Assembly (NCBI GenBank): GCA_016617855.1
Contig: JAECUM010094234.1
Span: 1-64,000 of the forward strand
Direction of reading: 5' to 3'
From: Megalonaias nervosa
Taxonomy: Eukaryota; Mollusca; Bivalvia; Unionida; Unionidae
Length of the DNA: 64,000 nt
The notes beneath the pieces are model-generated. The model had not been told where the DNA came from. It saw nothing but the letters and a program-made list of their open reading frames with translations, and did not search any database. Below are positions 35,789 to 47,454 of the stretch, in pieces. The first letter of the stretch is position 1. The number at the start of each line of letters is the position of its first letter. Position numbers and translations under genes: made by a program.

Positions 35789-37140
35789 TGTCACGGAATT
35801 GTATGAATCTCTCCATTTATTTAATACATGTACTCGGGTTTCATTTTTGTGTACAACGATACCCGAGGGTGATTTATGTATCGTGTACATTATTTCGAAA
35901 TAATGAGTTCGGTTCATCCCTGCCGCACGTGCGAAGTGCATTTGATGGGAAAAAACCGATTTACATCTAGCAGACTACATCTCATATGTATAAATGCCTC
36001 ACCGTAATGTGATATCTTCACATTACGGAAAGTCTTGTCAGTAAGCAGTCTACTTAGGGACTTGCATGTCTTCCGCTGTAGAGGCATGTAATTTATACAT
36101 TCCTTATGTATATTATTTCTTTTGTATATTGTAAGTTATAGCTATTTTTGGTATTGCCACGTTCATTTTTGTATGTTTTCAATGTAGCTTTGGCTTGCAT
36201 AGTATAACAAAAATATTTTTCTATTCTTGTTTGTGACTTAGCAAGAGATCTTATATTAGCAATATAAAGTTACATTTTATTAAGAAACGTCTAGTACCAT
36301 AGGAATCTCGTCAGACACAGGTTCACTTTTGAACCTGTTTATTGTTCAGTAATATTGTTCCGATAATGTAATGTACATAACTTACCGTATATAACGTCAT
36401 TACGTTTTATCTTTATATGCCTGTGTCATGAGTAGTACACGGTATTAGTTGTACTTTCAGCTGACCAGGGTGACCAGAGTGAACATAGCAGCTGTAGAGC
36501 TGACTAGAGTGACCAGGGTGTAGAGCTGACCAGACTGATCAGTGATCAGAGGGATCGTGGTCGACGTGGTACCAGCTACATAGCTAACCACAGAAGGAAC
36601 TGAATGGTGGTCGGTGACTACCTGTAATGATACTTACTTGATTGACCAGTGTGACTGGTAGCCCAAGTGTAATTTTGATGGAGTGTTTTTGTGTTACTCC
36701 ATGTATGTAATCTTTTAGCCATGGGCTAATTTTTGGGGTTTTGTTATACCCATTGTTTTGGGAGTGTATAAGATATTTTTGTATATCTCTCCAATCAATT
36801 TACCACATTTTACTGTTTGAGTAAAACAATCTCATTTTTCACTAGTTGAGTGAATCCATCATTTTTTGCTATTGAGTAAAACACCCATTATTTTCATGTG
36901 TGGAATTGCTGTGATTTGTTCACCTTGTCCTTGTGCTATGTAAAGTCATTCATTTGTATTTATATTTGTTGCATTTATAGGTTTCGTGCGTATTATGTTA
37001 ATTTGTCCAATATTTGGACCCATACACGCACGTATCAATCATATTTATTTTCTTATTTAAATCATACATCAATAAATTTGTGTATTTTTTATCATCAACA
37101 GTGTTCTAAGTCCGAAATCCCAACTCGTTATCTTGTTACA
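35789..37140 (+). mobile_element. solo LTR, 1352 bp, with perfect 5-bp target duplication GTAAT
   Basis: It starts TGTCACGGAATTG and ends TCTTGTTACA (TG...CA ends, short inverted repeat TGT.AC/GT.ACA). It is flanked by GTAAT at 35784-35788 and 37141-37145. It has an apparent TATA box (TATAAATGCC at ~35990) and AATAAA at 37071-37076, i.e. the expected U3-R-U5 order on the plus strand. Short 'agctgaccag/gtgacca' repeats lie at ~36460-36545. No internal retroviral coding is present, so it is a solo LTR. It is unrelated to the LTR-like copy it landed in. Confidence 0.88.
36002..36028. promoter_or_regulatory. perfect 11-bp hairpin just after the LTR TATA box
   Basis: CCGTAATGTGA, 5-base loop, TCACATTACGG. 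It lies within about 15-40 bp of TATAAA, so it would sit at or near the start of an LTR transcript. No function is shown. Confidence 0.8.
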
Positions 37141-37149
37141 GTAATACTA

Positions 37150-37710
37150 CTACATATTTATCTGGGCTGCATCTGAAACCATCGATATTTCTAATGCAGA
37201 TATCACTGTCAATAACTTTCTTGCCTGTAATTTCTGACAGGCTGGCAAGATCACGTGATTTTGTTTTAGGTTGCTAAGCTCTTTCCTGGCTCATCTTCAG
37301 GTGATTCACATAAGCAGATACCAAGAGCTGTGGCCAACTCAGAACCGCCTACTGTGGTTGGCATAATCGAATACTATCTGGGGGTTTTGTGAATATTTCC
37401 AAGATAGCTTGTCCATTATTATGCTGTATCGTTTCTTCGATTAAGAATGAAGGGATGATTTGTAAAGGCAGGTAATATGCAGCCATATGGGCACGCAATG
37501 TTTTTTTTTTTGTGTGCTAACACCTTGTGGGTAGGGTGTTAACCCTGCTAAATCTTATAGTCTTCTTAGCAGCTATGAAAATACGGAATCGCTAATCCAA
37601 TGCTTGTGTGAACAAATTTCAGAGGCAGGTTTTAGCCCATAACCTTGTCAATCAGTATCCATGATTATTTTTGCTTCAACAAGTATATAGACGACTCAAA
37701 GTGGTAGTTT
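37150..37710 (-). pseudogene. minus-strand coding relic, unidentified element (block 3)
   Basis: Minus-strand frames give protein-like pieces: GGSELATALGICLCESPEDE (~37290-37370), SLSEITGKKVIDSDICIRN (~37180-37240) and KKNIACPYGCILPAFTNH (~37450-37510). They are interrupted by shifts and stops. I do not recognise the family. Position and strand suggest it is the upstream continuation of blocks 1 and 2, separated by the LTR insertions. Confidence 0.4.
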
Positions 37711-38515
37711 AGGAAATGGAGTCTACTGAGCTCATTAAGTTTTACCAATGTCTCCTCTGGATGTTTTCTGATAACATGGTTATGCAGACCAAATTAGTTT
37801 CCTAACCCAAATCAATAGCTTAGTTCATTCTCTTAGGATGAAAATGGTCATGTATGACCATCTCTTATTACATAGGAGAAAGCAAGCATAGAGACCAAGA
37901 GGTGGGTGGGAATCAAGCTCATCGCCCTCTTTCCTAATACTACTACATTGGTAAGATAACATTGTACCCATTTATCTTAAACAGCTCGAAAATTATAATA
38001 CAGACTAATGAGACTGAAACCTAAAATAACTGTGTGGTGTAATGTACCTTTTTGAGTGATGATATATTGTTTCACCAAGTTTCATCTGTTCATTTCAAAA
38101 GGCACTAAATTTATAAAATGGTGGAATACTTAACAACTGAGCCATAACCATGACCTTCATACTTGACATACATTCAGTAATGATGTGAATGTTTATAAAA
38201 TTACATACCTTAAATTGATAATTTTTATATTTTTCATGCTTAGAACTGACTGAAATCTCATTTCTATTGGACTTGCATAAATATTTTTAAAACTTTTCAG
38301 TAGCGTTGTTTAATAAATTGGGCTACAGCGAATATATTGTCAAGGAATTTTATTTCTGGTGTACTTCTGTCTTCAGGAATTTAGACAACAATGAACAGAG
38401 GTAACAACTTATTTATTTCAGTAAAGACAGGATTTCACCTCAAAAAGTTGTTTCAAGGTATGGATTGTTTTTAAGATGGATTAGTAGTGATGCATGTATA
38501 TGAAAATAGGTAATG
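37711..38515. other. intergenic, nothing recognised
   Basis: No exon or clear repeat was seen. Confidence 0.45.
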
Positions 38516-38519
38516 GAAA

Positions 38520-39450
38520 ACTTAAAAATAATTATGTGACCTTGACCATGAAACTTGGATGCCCTACATGATAATTATCTGTGACCTTGACCATGAAACT
38601 TGGACGCCCTACATGATAATTATCTGTGACCTTGACCATGAAACTTGGACGCCCTATCTGGTACATGATGCACCCTCTAATAATGATCCATAATTACACC
38701 AAATTTAATTTCTTGATCACAAAAGGCTTTAAAATCATAAAGTGGAAAGAAATGTGTTATAGATCAATAGAGGGACAACATCCTGGCATAATGACCTCCA
38801 AAGTTTGTACAAATTATGCCAATCCACCATAAAATATGGCCACCATTATTAAAGATATTATTAAAAACGACTTTAAATGACTAATTCTCAAAACTGCTGA
38901 ACAGAATAAATTTAACAAAATATTTAGGTACAATAGCTTTTTACACACTGATGCTAATATGCAAAAAAAACCCCAAACATTTCAAATAACTTTATCTTAC
39001 AAACTGCCTGATCAAACTGCTTGATAGAATTTGATCAAATCTGACAGAATGCGTTCTGGAATGGAATCTTTGTAATAGTGCTGATCTGCTGATAAATATC
39101 GGCACAGTTTCTAAAAATAGAAAAATCTATAAACAACCTTATAAGAACTGTTACACAGAAATTGACCAAATTTGAAAAGAGAAAGAAACATGGCTCAAAG
39201 GCCTTTAAATTGTGTACAAATGATGCTGATCCATTATTCAGAATAGCTATTGCAACTAAAAACAAACCATTAAAGGACTTACTGGTAACTAAAAACAAGA
39301 AACATTTGACTAAATTTCACAGAAAGCATCCTGACATAAGGCCCTTCTTGTCTGTTCAAATGAGGCTGATTTGTCATGATATGGATGCCTTAGCCAAAAA
39401 CATTAGTACATCATCACATGAAGGGTATTATTTAAAAAGTTCCTAATGTT
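38520..39450. repeat. repeat field including a 45-bp x3 tandem repeat
   Basis: At 38538-38665, 'gtgaccttgaccatgaaact' followed by 'tggacgccctacatgataat' recurs three times. Beyond it, diverged modules of a dispersed repeat recur: 'aaattgtgtacaaatgatgctgatcca', 'gcaactaaaaacaa', 'aatttgaccaaatctgacag' and 'ccaccattattaaa'. The open frame at 39162-39446 lies in this repeat. Confidence 0.65.
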
Positions 39451-39724
39451 AGTGTACTGAACAACAAAGCTTTTTTTAAAGAGTGAACAGAACCTTGGTG
39501 TATTCTCTCAAAGCACTCTTTATGCACCTCTACACACTCAGACTAATTTATCCAATTATTAAATGCCATTTTGCATTTTGGTATGTTGTTCATACACTAC
39601 ATTTCCAACTGCATGGCAGATTTCTAATCACCTGTCTCTCAGTGAATTTTTGTTAATGGGATAAATAAGATGGAGCTATATCTGGGCTGTAAAAAGAACT
39701 GTCATGTTATGCACTGTTGCACTG

Positions 39725-39820
39725 TCATGGAGTATAAGGATACCTCAAGTGGTTCAGTAGTGTCTCACAGCGTTTGGATATCTCAAGTGGTTCAGTAGTG
39801 TCTCACAGCGTTTGCCAACA
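39725..39820. repeat. tandem duplication of ~50 bp
   Basis: 'tcaagtggttcagtagtgtc' plus 'tcacagcgttt' occurs twice. Confidence 0.9.
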
Positions 39821-40765
39821 CTTTAGAGGCATAAAACTGTCCAGTGACACTAGCAGTGTCAGGTACAGGTACTGGGATGACTGAGCATTTTGCACTGAAA
39901 AATAGTGCATACAAAATTCTTGACAGTCCAACTCAGTGACTGATTTTTCGTTCCACTTTCCCTGACCCAAACTTTATTATTTCTCTTGAGACAGGTTCAG
40001 AAAAGTAAACCCATATTTCATCACCTGTAAATCTCTGGTCCTTGTTTTCATATTTGGCAAATAGCTGTTCAAAATAAACTGAAAGTTCTTGTTTTGTATA
40101 ATTTGAGTTCCATTCCACACTTGACTTAATACAGTATCATTTTAAGCACTCTCAGCAGAGTTGATTTTCCAGATTAAAATTTAGATCTGAAACTTATTCA
40201 CAAGAATTACTGCATCAGTACAATGGGTATTTTGATCATTACTGATACTGATCACAAGATTAACTGCATCAGTACTATGGGTAATTTAATTACAACTGTA
40301 ATATACTGACAATAAGAAAAATCAGTTTATCAGTACTCTAGGTACTTTGATTACCAACTGTAACAATTAGTCTGAATTGAAAATTCAAATTCGCCTGGCA
40401 GTGGCAGTTGGTAACGTGCCTCTAGTCATACAAACTAGTTTGTTAAATTTGCACACTTAAATAAACTGTGAAATAAATCAAAGAGTCAGCAATTATAATT
40501 ACATATATGAGCAAATTGTGTACATATATATGAACGATGAAATATGTAACGTAGAAGCAGCAACTAATAATCGTTATTCATGAAATTTGAAAGGCGTCCA
40601 ACCAAATAGGGTTCAAGTGGAAGCAGGAAGTAGAATTGATGGTTTATGGGAGTTTTCCAAGGAATATTTTGTTGAACCAATCAAAACTGTCATTTTTCGC
40701 AAGGGCATTTGCATATCTGAATATATGAATGATTGATTACTGGCAGATTTTCTCCCTTCCAGCAT
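39821..40765. other. intergenic, nothing recognised
   Basis: No supportable gene. The phrases 'catcagtactatgggtactttgat' and 'accaactgtaa' recur loosely from 40215 to 41345, suggesting an old repeat. Confidence 0.45.
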
Positions 40766-40769
40766 CTCC

Positions 40770-40965
40770 TATCTTAAGCAGTTATTAAAATAGTGAAAGT
40801 TAATTTTTCTGGCTAGACATACCAGCTTCTGAAATTGCAATGAATGAATTACAAATATATATAAAAAGTAAAAAAGTTATTGGCTTTTTTTTTTTTTTTA
40901 AATTTACTTTTAAAGTTCAGCAAGTTCAGGAAGTGAAAATAACCAAGCAGAGCTAGCAGTTTTTG
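40770..40965. repeat. dispersed ~190-bp repeat, copy 2
   Basis: Partner of 29400-29590. Confidence 0.75.
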
Positions 40966-41839
40966 ATGAACCTGTAGAGAACTACCACATATACTGATGA
41001 TGATAACAAAAATTGCTACTTCAGTACCATGGGTACTTTGATTACCCACTATATGTATATACTTATAATGATCACAAAATAATGAATGTTATCAAGTATA
41101 AAAAACAAAACCAAGAATGCAACTGATGTGTAATTGATACAAAATGTTTCAAAATTTCATAATTTTACTTAACTTCTTTATCTTTAACATTTTCAAACAT
41201 AACAGTCTTCAGTAAAGTAGTTTTCAATCTATTGCTTGATTATTAGGACACCTAAAAAAATGGTAACATTTTTTCAGATAACACTGGCATATTCACAGCT
41301 AGTCTTCTGCATCAGTACTATGGGTACTTTGATTAACAACTGTAATACATATACTGCAACTGCACTGTACTGCAGTTATACATTGTTTTTATGTGTACTT
41401 TCATGTATAACCTCAAAACAAAAATCAATTAGCTCTGATTGATTAATATAGAGACAGCACCTTTAATTGATAAATTGATTCACTGTATCATAATCACTCC
41501 TATCAAAGCTCTGCAAAAAAACCAGATCAAAAACTTTTATAAACAAATAATGAAATATCTGCTGAAAAGCTGTATTGCACTTGCTGCAGTGATTGCCATT
41601 CATATAGACTTTATTCACCATTTACAAGACATTATGGCGCTGTAACCAGTCTAACTGTTAAGGTGTCAAACTAAATGTATACACTCAGTAAAACATATGT
41701 AACTGACAGGTCTCATATGCCTCCACATTCAAAATAAAACAAACTGTAAAGGTAAATTAAATTTTCACTCCGAGCCAAAAATCAATTAACATTATGAACC
41801 TACTAGAGTGCTGATTTACAATTCTCTAGTGCACATAGA

Positions 41840-41910
41840 AATTCCTGTTACATATAATTAACATCCTTTTTTATACCACTCATGTAATTAACATCCTTTT
41901 TTATACCACT
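41840..41910. repeat. ~30-bp tandem duplication
   Basis: 'taattaacatccttttttat' plus 'accactcatg' is present twice, immediately before a SINE. Confidence 0.9.
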
Positions 41911-41911
41911 C

Positions 41912-42194
41912 ATGCGGCCTCAGTAGTTAGAGTGTCTGTCTCCAATGCACGATGAGGGATGTTGCGGGTTCGAATCCTGGCTGAGTCTACCAAAGACTTA
42001 TAAATATGGTACTCACAGCTGCCTCACTTGGCACTCAACATTAAAAGGTTATTGTTAGGACTGGTCAGCCTGGTGTCAGAATAATGTAGCTTGGTGGAAC
42101 ATGATGCCACATGTCTGAGGCAAGATGCAATAAACTGCCACAGCAGACACTGTAACAATATGATTCATATTGCTACAGCTACATTAAAAAAACC
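41912..42194 (+). mobile_element. tRNA-derived SINE, family A, copy 2
   Basis: The head is 'gcggcctcagtagttagag' with box B GGTTCGAATCC. The body continues 'accaaagacttataaatatgg', 'aggactggtcagcctggtgtc' and 'acatgatgccacatgtctgagg'. Orientation is opposite to copies 1 and 3. It ends in a short A-rich tail. Confidence 0.88.
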
Positions 42195-42391
42195 AAAAGC
42201 ACACACAATCCTTCCTTTTTTTATTTTCAGTACAATACACTATCAAATTCACCTTCCAAGTAACTACACTAAAAAAGATTTTTAAAAGTGTACACAAAGA
42301 TCTATTCCAAGATCTGTTCCAAGGGCCAATCATATTAAACTCCATTTTCAACTATATTGTTCAAATGCAATATGTATTGCTTATAAAGATG

Positions 42392-42500
42392 TATCAGTTA
42401 TTACAATGTATATAAAAGTGACACTAGTTATTACAATGTATATAACAGTGACACTAGTTATTACAATGTATGTAACAGTGACACTAGTTATTACAATATA
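42392..42500. repeat. 30-bp tandem repeat, ~4 copies
   Basis: 'agttattacaatgtatataa' plus '(c/a)agtgacact' recurs from 42396 with a 30-bp period. Confidence 0.92.
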
Positions 42501-43948
42501 ATTCAAATTTTTATGAACTGAACGCATTTTCTGCAATTTGATTGGATGTAAACGTTCACGTGATACTGAAGTGGAATTTTTTACACACTGATAAATTCTG
42601 CGGACTACTTTTGGCTCCCTGTTTTCATGTCATTTGATGTGAAGTTTTATCTATATCAACCCATTACACCCTAATAATAACAACAACAAAAACCCACCTA
42701 CCCACTCCTGTGATTTCCAATCAAAAGATACCAACCACAGATAGAAATGGACCATTATAAGTTAAAACAATAACTGCACAGACCTTCCTGCACTCCACTC
42801 ATCCCTTTTGCCAACGAAGGCATGTGGTAAGCTTTACAAGACAATCTTCGGAAATTATTGCATTTCACCTCGACAACATGTTACAGCAGCGGTTATTAAA
42901 GGTCAGGGTCATATGTCAAACAAGAGATCTCACTAAATATGGACACAATTTTGCTTTTGAAAGATCGAAAGGAGTAGAAAGTAAAAACAATGTTGCTATA
43001 ACAACATGTGCCATATGCAAGTATAATTTTCAAAAAAAAGGAATATACTGGTTTAACCACAACAACCATTTTTTATATATTAAAATAATGATCATAACAA
43101 TATATCACTGGCATGACCCTCTATGGCATTCTACCCCATATTGCTGTATAAAGTATCGACAAATCTTGGCTAGCGAAGATCGGTCTATGTGCAATGTATT
43201 CTATTGCAGTTAAGAGGCTAATGAAAAAACTTCGATCTACATAAAAGTGAATGTTTTGTTGATTAAATATGCTGATCTGATGTTAGAAAGTAAATTGGAA
43301 TTATAAGGATTAAATGATCATGGTTGAGTATTTATCGATGTGTTAATTTTACCTAATCACTCACAAAGTTTACATAAAGTCCTTTGGACTTTATTTAATC
43401 CTATAGTATAAAACAGTTCCACTAATCACAATGTACAATATAACAGTGACACTGCAGATTTTCTCCCAGGCCAATACAATATAATAAGTACACCCTCTAC
43501 TCTAGTGATATTTGGGTTACAGTATCATTTTTCCCTTGGACATTACTTATGTCTGGAGTTCACTATACATATAATGCCCTATAAAGTTTTTTTTGGAGAT
43601 GTAAGTTTTGGCGATTTTGTCCAGAAAGGCATATACATGGATTGAATTTGGAAAGTTTTATTTTAGTGACTGCAGATACAGGGAGGCTAAAATACAGAAG
43701 GTGATAAATTTTTATGGGACTTACTTCATGAATTATCATTCTGAGACAGATAAAGTGTTAAAACTTTGTCCACCGCTAAAAATGGCTTCAATATGTTATT
43801 ACAGAACAGTTCATTAACTGAAAACACTAACAAATGTATCAGATTATCTCATGGCAGAAATCTTTGCTTTAATAATAACAATGTCTGGCCTGTAAGACAT
43901 CTCTTACATTAAGAAAATATGATGAACACAAGCTGTGAAGTTTTTTCT
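42501..43948. other. non-coding; probable 3' flank of the membrane-protein gene at its right end
   Basis: No exon was seen. On the minus strand a candidate AATAAA (complement of 43657-43662) lies about 290 bp downstream of the stop of the gene at 43949-44512 and could end its transcript. Confidence 0.45.
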
Positions 43949-44512
43949 CTACAAGGCCATGGAAAACAAGAAATTTCCAATAACCAATGCATAATGAAGT
44001 AAATCCACCCTCTGAATGCCTGCAAACTCACCACTGGACCCTATAACTAATCCAGAAATAATGTATACGATACAGGCAGCTACACCGAACAAATTCATGT
44101 TCATCAAACAAGCAGCAAGAATTGATAAAACTGCAAGTCCGCTGGCAGCTTGTGTTAGGTCTTCACGGTTCTTGGTTGGCAAAAATGCTGCTGATGCTAC
44201 AACAGTGGCTGAGAAAACCATGGTTATGATCCCCAATGTATCAAACCTATAGTGTGTACAAAACGAATAAGCCACAAGTGGCATCCCTAATGCTGTAGCA
44301 AGCCATGAAAGAAATTTGTGGGCATGAAATACAGGTGTCCCATTTGGACGGTGCATTGCAAAACGAATGACCCCCACAGATGCTGCAAGAGCCTGAATGC
44401 CAAGACCCACAGATGCCAATATAACTGATCGGTGGTACCAGTTGTACAGAACATATACTATGGACAGGACCAAGGCAAAGTCAGAAATTGAGGTGCTCAG
44501 TTGTTGAGACAT
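43949..44512 (-). CDS. multipass membrane protein, possible TMEM276-like
   Basis: A single coding exon encodes 187 residues, with ATG at 44512-44510 (MSQQLSTSISDF) and stop TAG ending at 43949. A splice acceptor (TTTTTCTTTGCAG on the minus strand, AG at 44537-44536) lies 24 bp upstream of the ATG, so the 5' UTR is probably spliced. About six or seven hydrophobic segments are seen: residues ~11-25, 29-51, 67-86, 93-112, 122-137, 139-157 and 171-186. Short polar loops contain RPNGTPVFHAHKF and PTKNREDLTQ. There is no signal peptide or enzyme motif. It looks like a genuine conserved gene: codon usage is clean and there are no breaks. The link to TMEM276 is a guess, from the size, the topology and the presence of a ZFTRAF1-like gene in the same window, because these are neighbours in vertebrates. 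Function unknown. Confidence 0.85.
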   Translation of the reverse strand: MSQQLSTSISDFALVLSIVYVLYNWYHRSVILASVGLGIQALAASVGVIRFAMHRPNGTPVFHAHKFLSWLATALGMPLVAYSFCTHYRFDTLGIITMVFSATVVASAAFLPTKNREDLTQAASGLAVLSILAACLMNMNLFGVAACIVYIISGLVIGSSGEFAGIQRVDLLHYALVIGNFLFSMAL

Positions 44513-44700
44513 ATCTTCCTGATGTTGCAAATCCCCTGCAAAGAAAAACACTCACATTTAGTGTTAAGACTTGACAACATTTTTATATATTTGCTGATGC
44601 CATATTACAATTAAGACTAGAGTAACAATAAAAGTTTTGGTTCCATGCGGTGCCTACTTTTTATTATAAGCCTGCCATAAAGTGGAGTATATAATTACAA
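44513..44700 (-). other. 5' UTR boundary and upstream intron of the membrane-protein gene
   Basis: Bases 44513-44535 are the probable exonic 5' UTR. The acceptor polypyrimidine tract lies upstream of it on the minus strand. The 5' exon was not identified. Confidence 0.5.
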
Positions 44701-44905
44701 TGACACGTTCTTGGCCATCCATTTATCAGTCTATCCATACAATTACCATTCTATGTTCTTGTCCAGCCATCTATCAGCAAGTCTATCCATATAATTACCA
44801 TGCTATGCTATTGTCCATCCATCTGTCAGTAAGTCTATCTATATAACTACACTGTTATGTTCTTGTTCATCCATTTATCAGTAAGTCTATCCAATGATGA
44901 TATTA
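44700..44905. repeat. ~60-bp degenerate tandem repeat, ~3-4 copies
   Basis: 'ccatc(c)atttatcagtaagtc' followed by 'tatccatataattaccatgc' and 'tatgttcttgt' recurs. Confidence 0.85.
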
Positions 44906-46015
44906 ATATTTCCTTGATGTAACTCGAGTCTTGTTTCACATACCTACATCAAACTTTTCTGGATGGTTGCCATATACAAGGGAAAATATCCCAATGATAT
45001 TGTTTGGTCAAATGTCAAACGTTAATGTCACCTTTATATAAGAAGGTACAGTGGTTTCATGTCCATTATCAACCTCCACTTCACCTACCTTCATGAAACA
45101 AAGCAGATGAGTTGTCTATTTGATATTAAGAAAGCTACTGATTAAAAGGTGAGTCGAATATCAAGTTTACCATGATCTTAGAAAGTTGAATGCTTTCCTT
45201 GAAAATTTTAATGCTAGTAAATATATCTTCACCAAATCCTGCAAACATTTCACTCTTTATAACACCAAGAGAAAAAAGTTGTTTGATTTGAACATTTTAA
45301 AGGTAACTTAAGTAGTTCTTTTCCTTTGCATTTAAATTTAGAAGGAATCCAACATTTAGATGTTTGTTTTAGAGTGTATTCCAAACATCTACCAGTCATC
45401 AGCCCTGTAACATTGTGTTCGTTACTGATATGGGTTATAACAGCAATCTATTACTGCCATCATACGTGAACTCTGGATCACAGTGGCATATTTTTGGGAT
45501 GATGCCAACATAATGGTTTAGATTCACCCATACCAAAGCTCTCTGTAGTAAGAGTCCCTGGTTCCAGGGCCTCCAGTTTCTTGTCTTGTACTTTCAATTC
45601 TCAAATTTGCTCTTTAGTTTTCCATATACTGGGCACTCAGCTGTGGGAAAACATGGCCATGGACCTCCATTTTTGAAATCCTAAAAATAACTCTTGATAC
45701 AAAGACACCACTGTAAATTAAAACTGGGTCATAATGACCTAGTTTTGCTCCAATGGTTTATATCCACTTCAGAGTTGCACCTTGGGTGAGCTGTCAAGGA
45801 GACGTTTTATCTACCCCTAGCCACACTATAATGATGAAAATATACATGGGATGGGTACATTGAGAGTGACACAAGCAGTCTGAGGTGGAAGAATTCCTCT
45901 GGCTTTACTCAAGGTGCATCACTGCCACTTGCACATGCAGTTTCATTGACCTACATGTGAAATATCTGAAAAATTTACCTATACGTAGAATAAACTTGCT
46001 GAATGATGTGTCAAA
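44906..46015. other. intergenic, nothing recognised
   Basis: No exon or strong repeat seen. Confidence 0.45.
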
Positions 46016-46017
46016 AG

Positions 46018-46160
46018 AATGTTGTTGTTGTTGTTGTTGTTGTTGCTTAATGCCATTTTTCACCACATGATAGGCTATACATGGCAGCCAGTTTAACTGG
46101 TGGAGGAAGAACCACAGTGAGTGCTTTAAACCACTTGGCTACCCAAGGCCCCTGTCAAAA
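46018..46160 (-). mobile_element. tRNA-derived SINE, family B, partial copy
   Basis: On the plus strand it starts with (GTT)n, then 'gcttaatgccatttttcacc', 'gataggctatacatggcagc' and 'ttaaaccacttggctaccca'. Read on the minus strand, this is a tRNA-like head, then a body, then a (CAA)n tail. It shares its tail with 48290-48320 and 61990-62035 and its body with 51055-51262. Confidence 0.8.
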
Positions 46161-46514
46161 AAATTATGTCACACACAATTCCTTATTAAATATCATGATG
46201 AACCATTGGTGACACTGTATCAATGGGCAAAGTCAGAATTTTCTGCTTGGCTGAACATTTGTACCAGTTTTCAAAATTTGGGTGCACAGCCATTAACATG
46301 TATCCACTCTTGGCTGAATTATTACATGCACAATCCAAAAACAACAAACTGTGCATGTGTACATCCAAATTAATTTTCAACCATGACTGCAAAAGTTTAA
46401 TTGATCTAAGAAAGCACATTAGTAGACTCTCTCCAGCAAAACTGTTGGAAATTTATAAATTATTAATAGCAGCAGCACAATGTAACTTCAAGTGTTAAAT
46501 GGTCTTAATATCCT

Positions 46515-47400
46515 ATTATGATGTTATATCCCAATGCTACAATAATACACTAGATCCAACAAAACAATGTCTTAATACACTAGTTCTATCACACCTCTTC
46601 AAACATACACTAGATCCAACAAAACAAGGTCTTAATATACTAGCTGTCTCCCAATGTTACAATCATACACTAGATCCAACAAAACAAGGTCTTAATACAC
46701 TAGCTGTCTCCCAATGCTACAATCATACACTAGATCCAACAAAACAAGGTCTTAATACACTAGTTCTATCACACCTCTTCAAACATACACTGGATCCAAC
46801 AAAACAAGGTTTTAATACACTAGCTGTCTCACAATGCTACAATCATACACTAGATCAACAAAACAAGGTCTTAATACACTAGTTCTATCACACCTCTTCA
46901 AGCATACACTAGATCCAACAAAACAAGGTCTTAATACACTAGTTGTCTCACAATGCTACAATCATACACTAGATCCAACAAAACAAGGTCTTAATACACT
47001 AGTTCTATCACAATGCTTGAGCCATACTCTAAATCAAACGAAACAAGTTCTTAATAAATTATTTCTATCACAATTCTTCAACCATACTCTAGATCAGGGG
47101 ACTCAAACTCAAACCACCCTGAGGGCCACATGAGGACATTTTCGATGGTCCAAGAGCTGCACCACCTTTGTTATCTCTCATGAAACCTTGTGATGCCAAT
47201 CGTATTGCGTGCCACAGGATACAGGTTGGCAAGCCACGTTTTCGAGACCCCTGCTCTAGATCCAACAGAACAAGGTCATAATACATTAGTTCTATCACAA
47301 GTGCTTCAACCATACACTAGATCAAACAAAACACGGTCTCAATACACTAGCTCTATTACAATGCTACAACCAGACTCTATATCAAACAAAACAATATTTC
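46515..47400. repeat. 60-bp minisatellite, ~12 copies, interrupted by a MITE
   Basis: The unit is 'aatacactagttctatcaca', then 'cctcttcaaacatacactag', then ATCCAACAAAACAAGGTCTT. Two alternative middles occur ('ttctatcacacctcttcaaa' and 'ctgtctcccaatgctacaat') and alternate along the array. The open frames 46499-46882 and 46834-47133 derive from the repeat. Confidence 0.96.
47095..47253. mobile_element. hAT-type MITE with perfect 8-bp target duplication
   Basis: It begins CAGGGGACTC and ends CGAGACCCCTG, i.e. imperfect terminal inverted repeats CAGGGG(A/T)CTC. CTCTAGAT flanks it on both sides (47087-47094 and 47254-47261). The size of 159 bp, the CAGGGG ends and the 8-bp duplication are hallmarks of hAT-family non-autonomous elements. 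It landed in the 60-bp minisatellite. Confidence 0.93.
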
Positions 47401-47454
47401 AATTAAAGGACATTTCAATAACTGAAGGTATAAAAGAAAATGTCTGGACATAAA

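Noticed and set aside
46499..47133. 127- and 99-codon ORFs
   Set aside because: They are translations of the 60-bp minisatellite.
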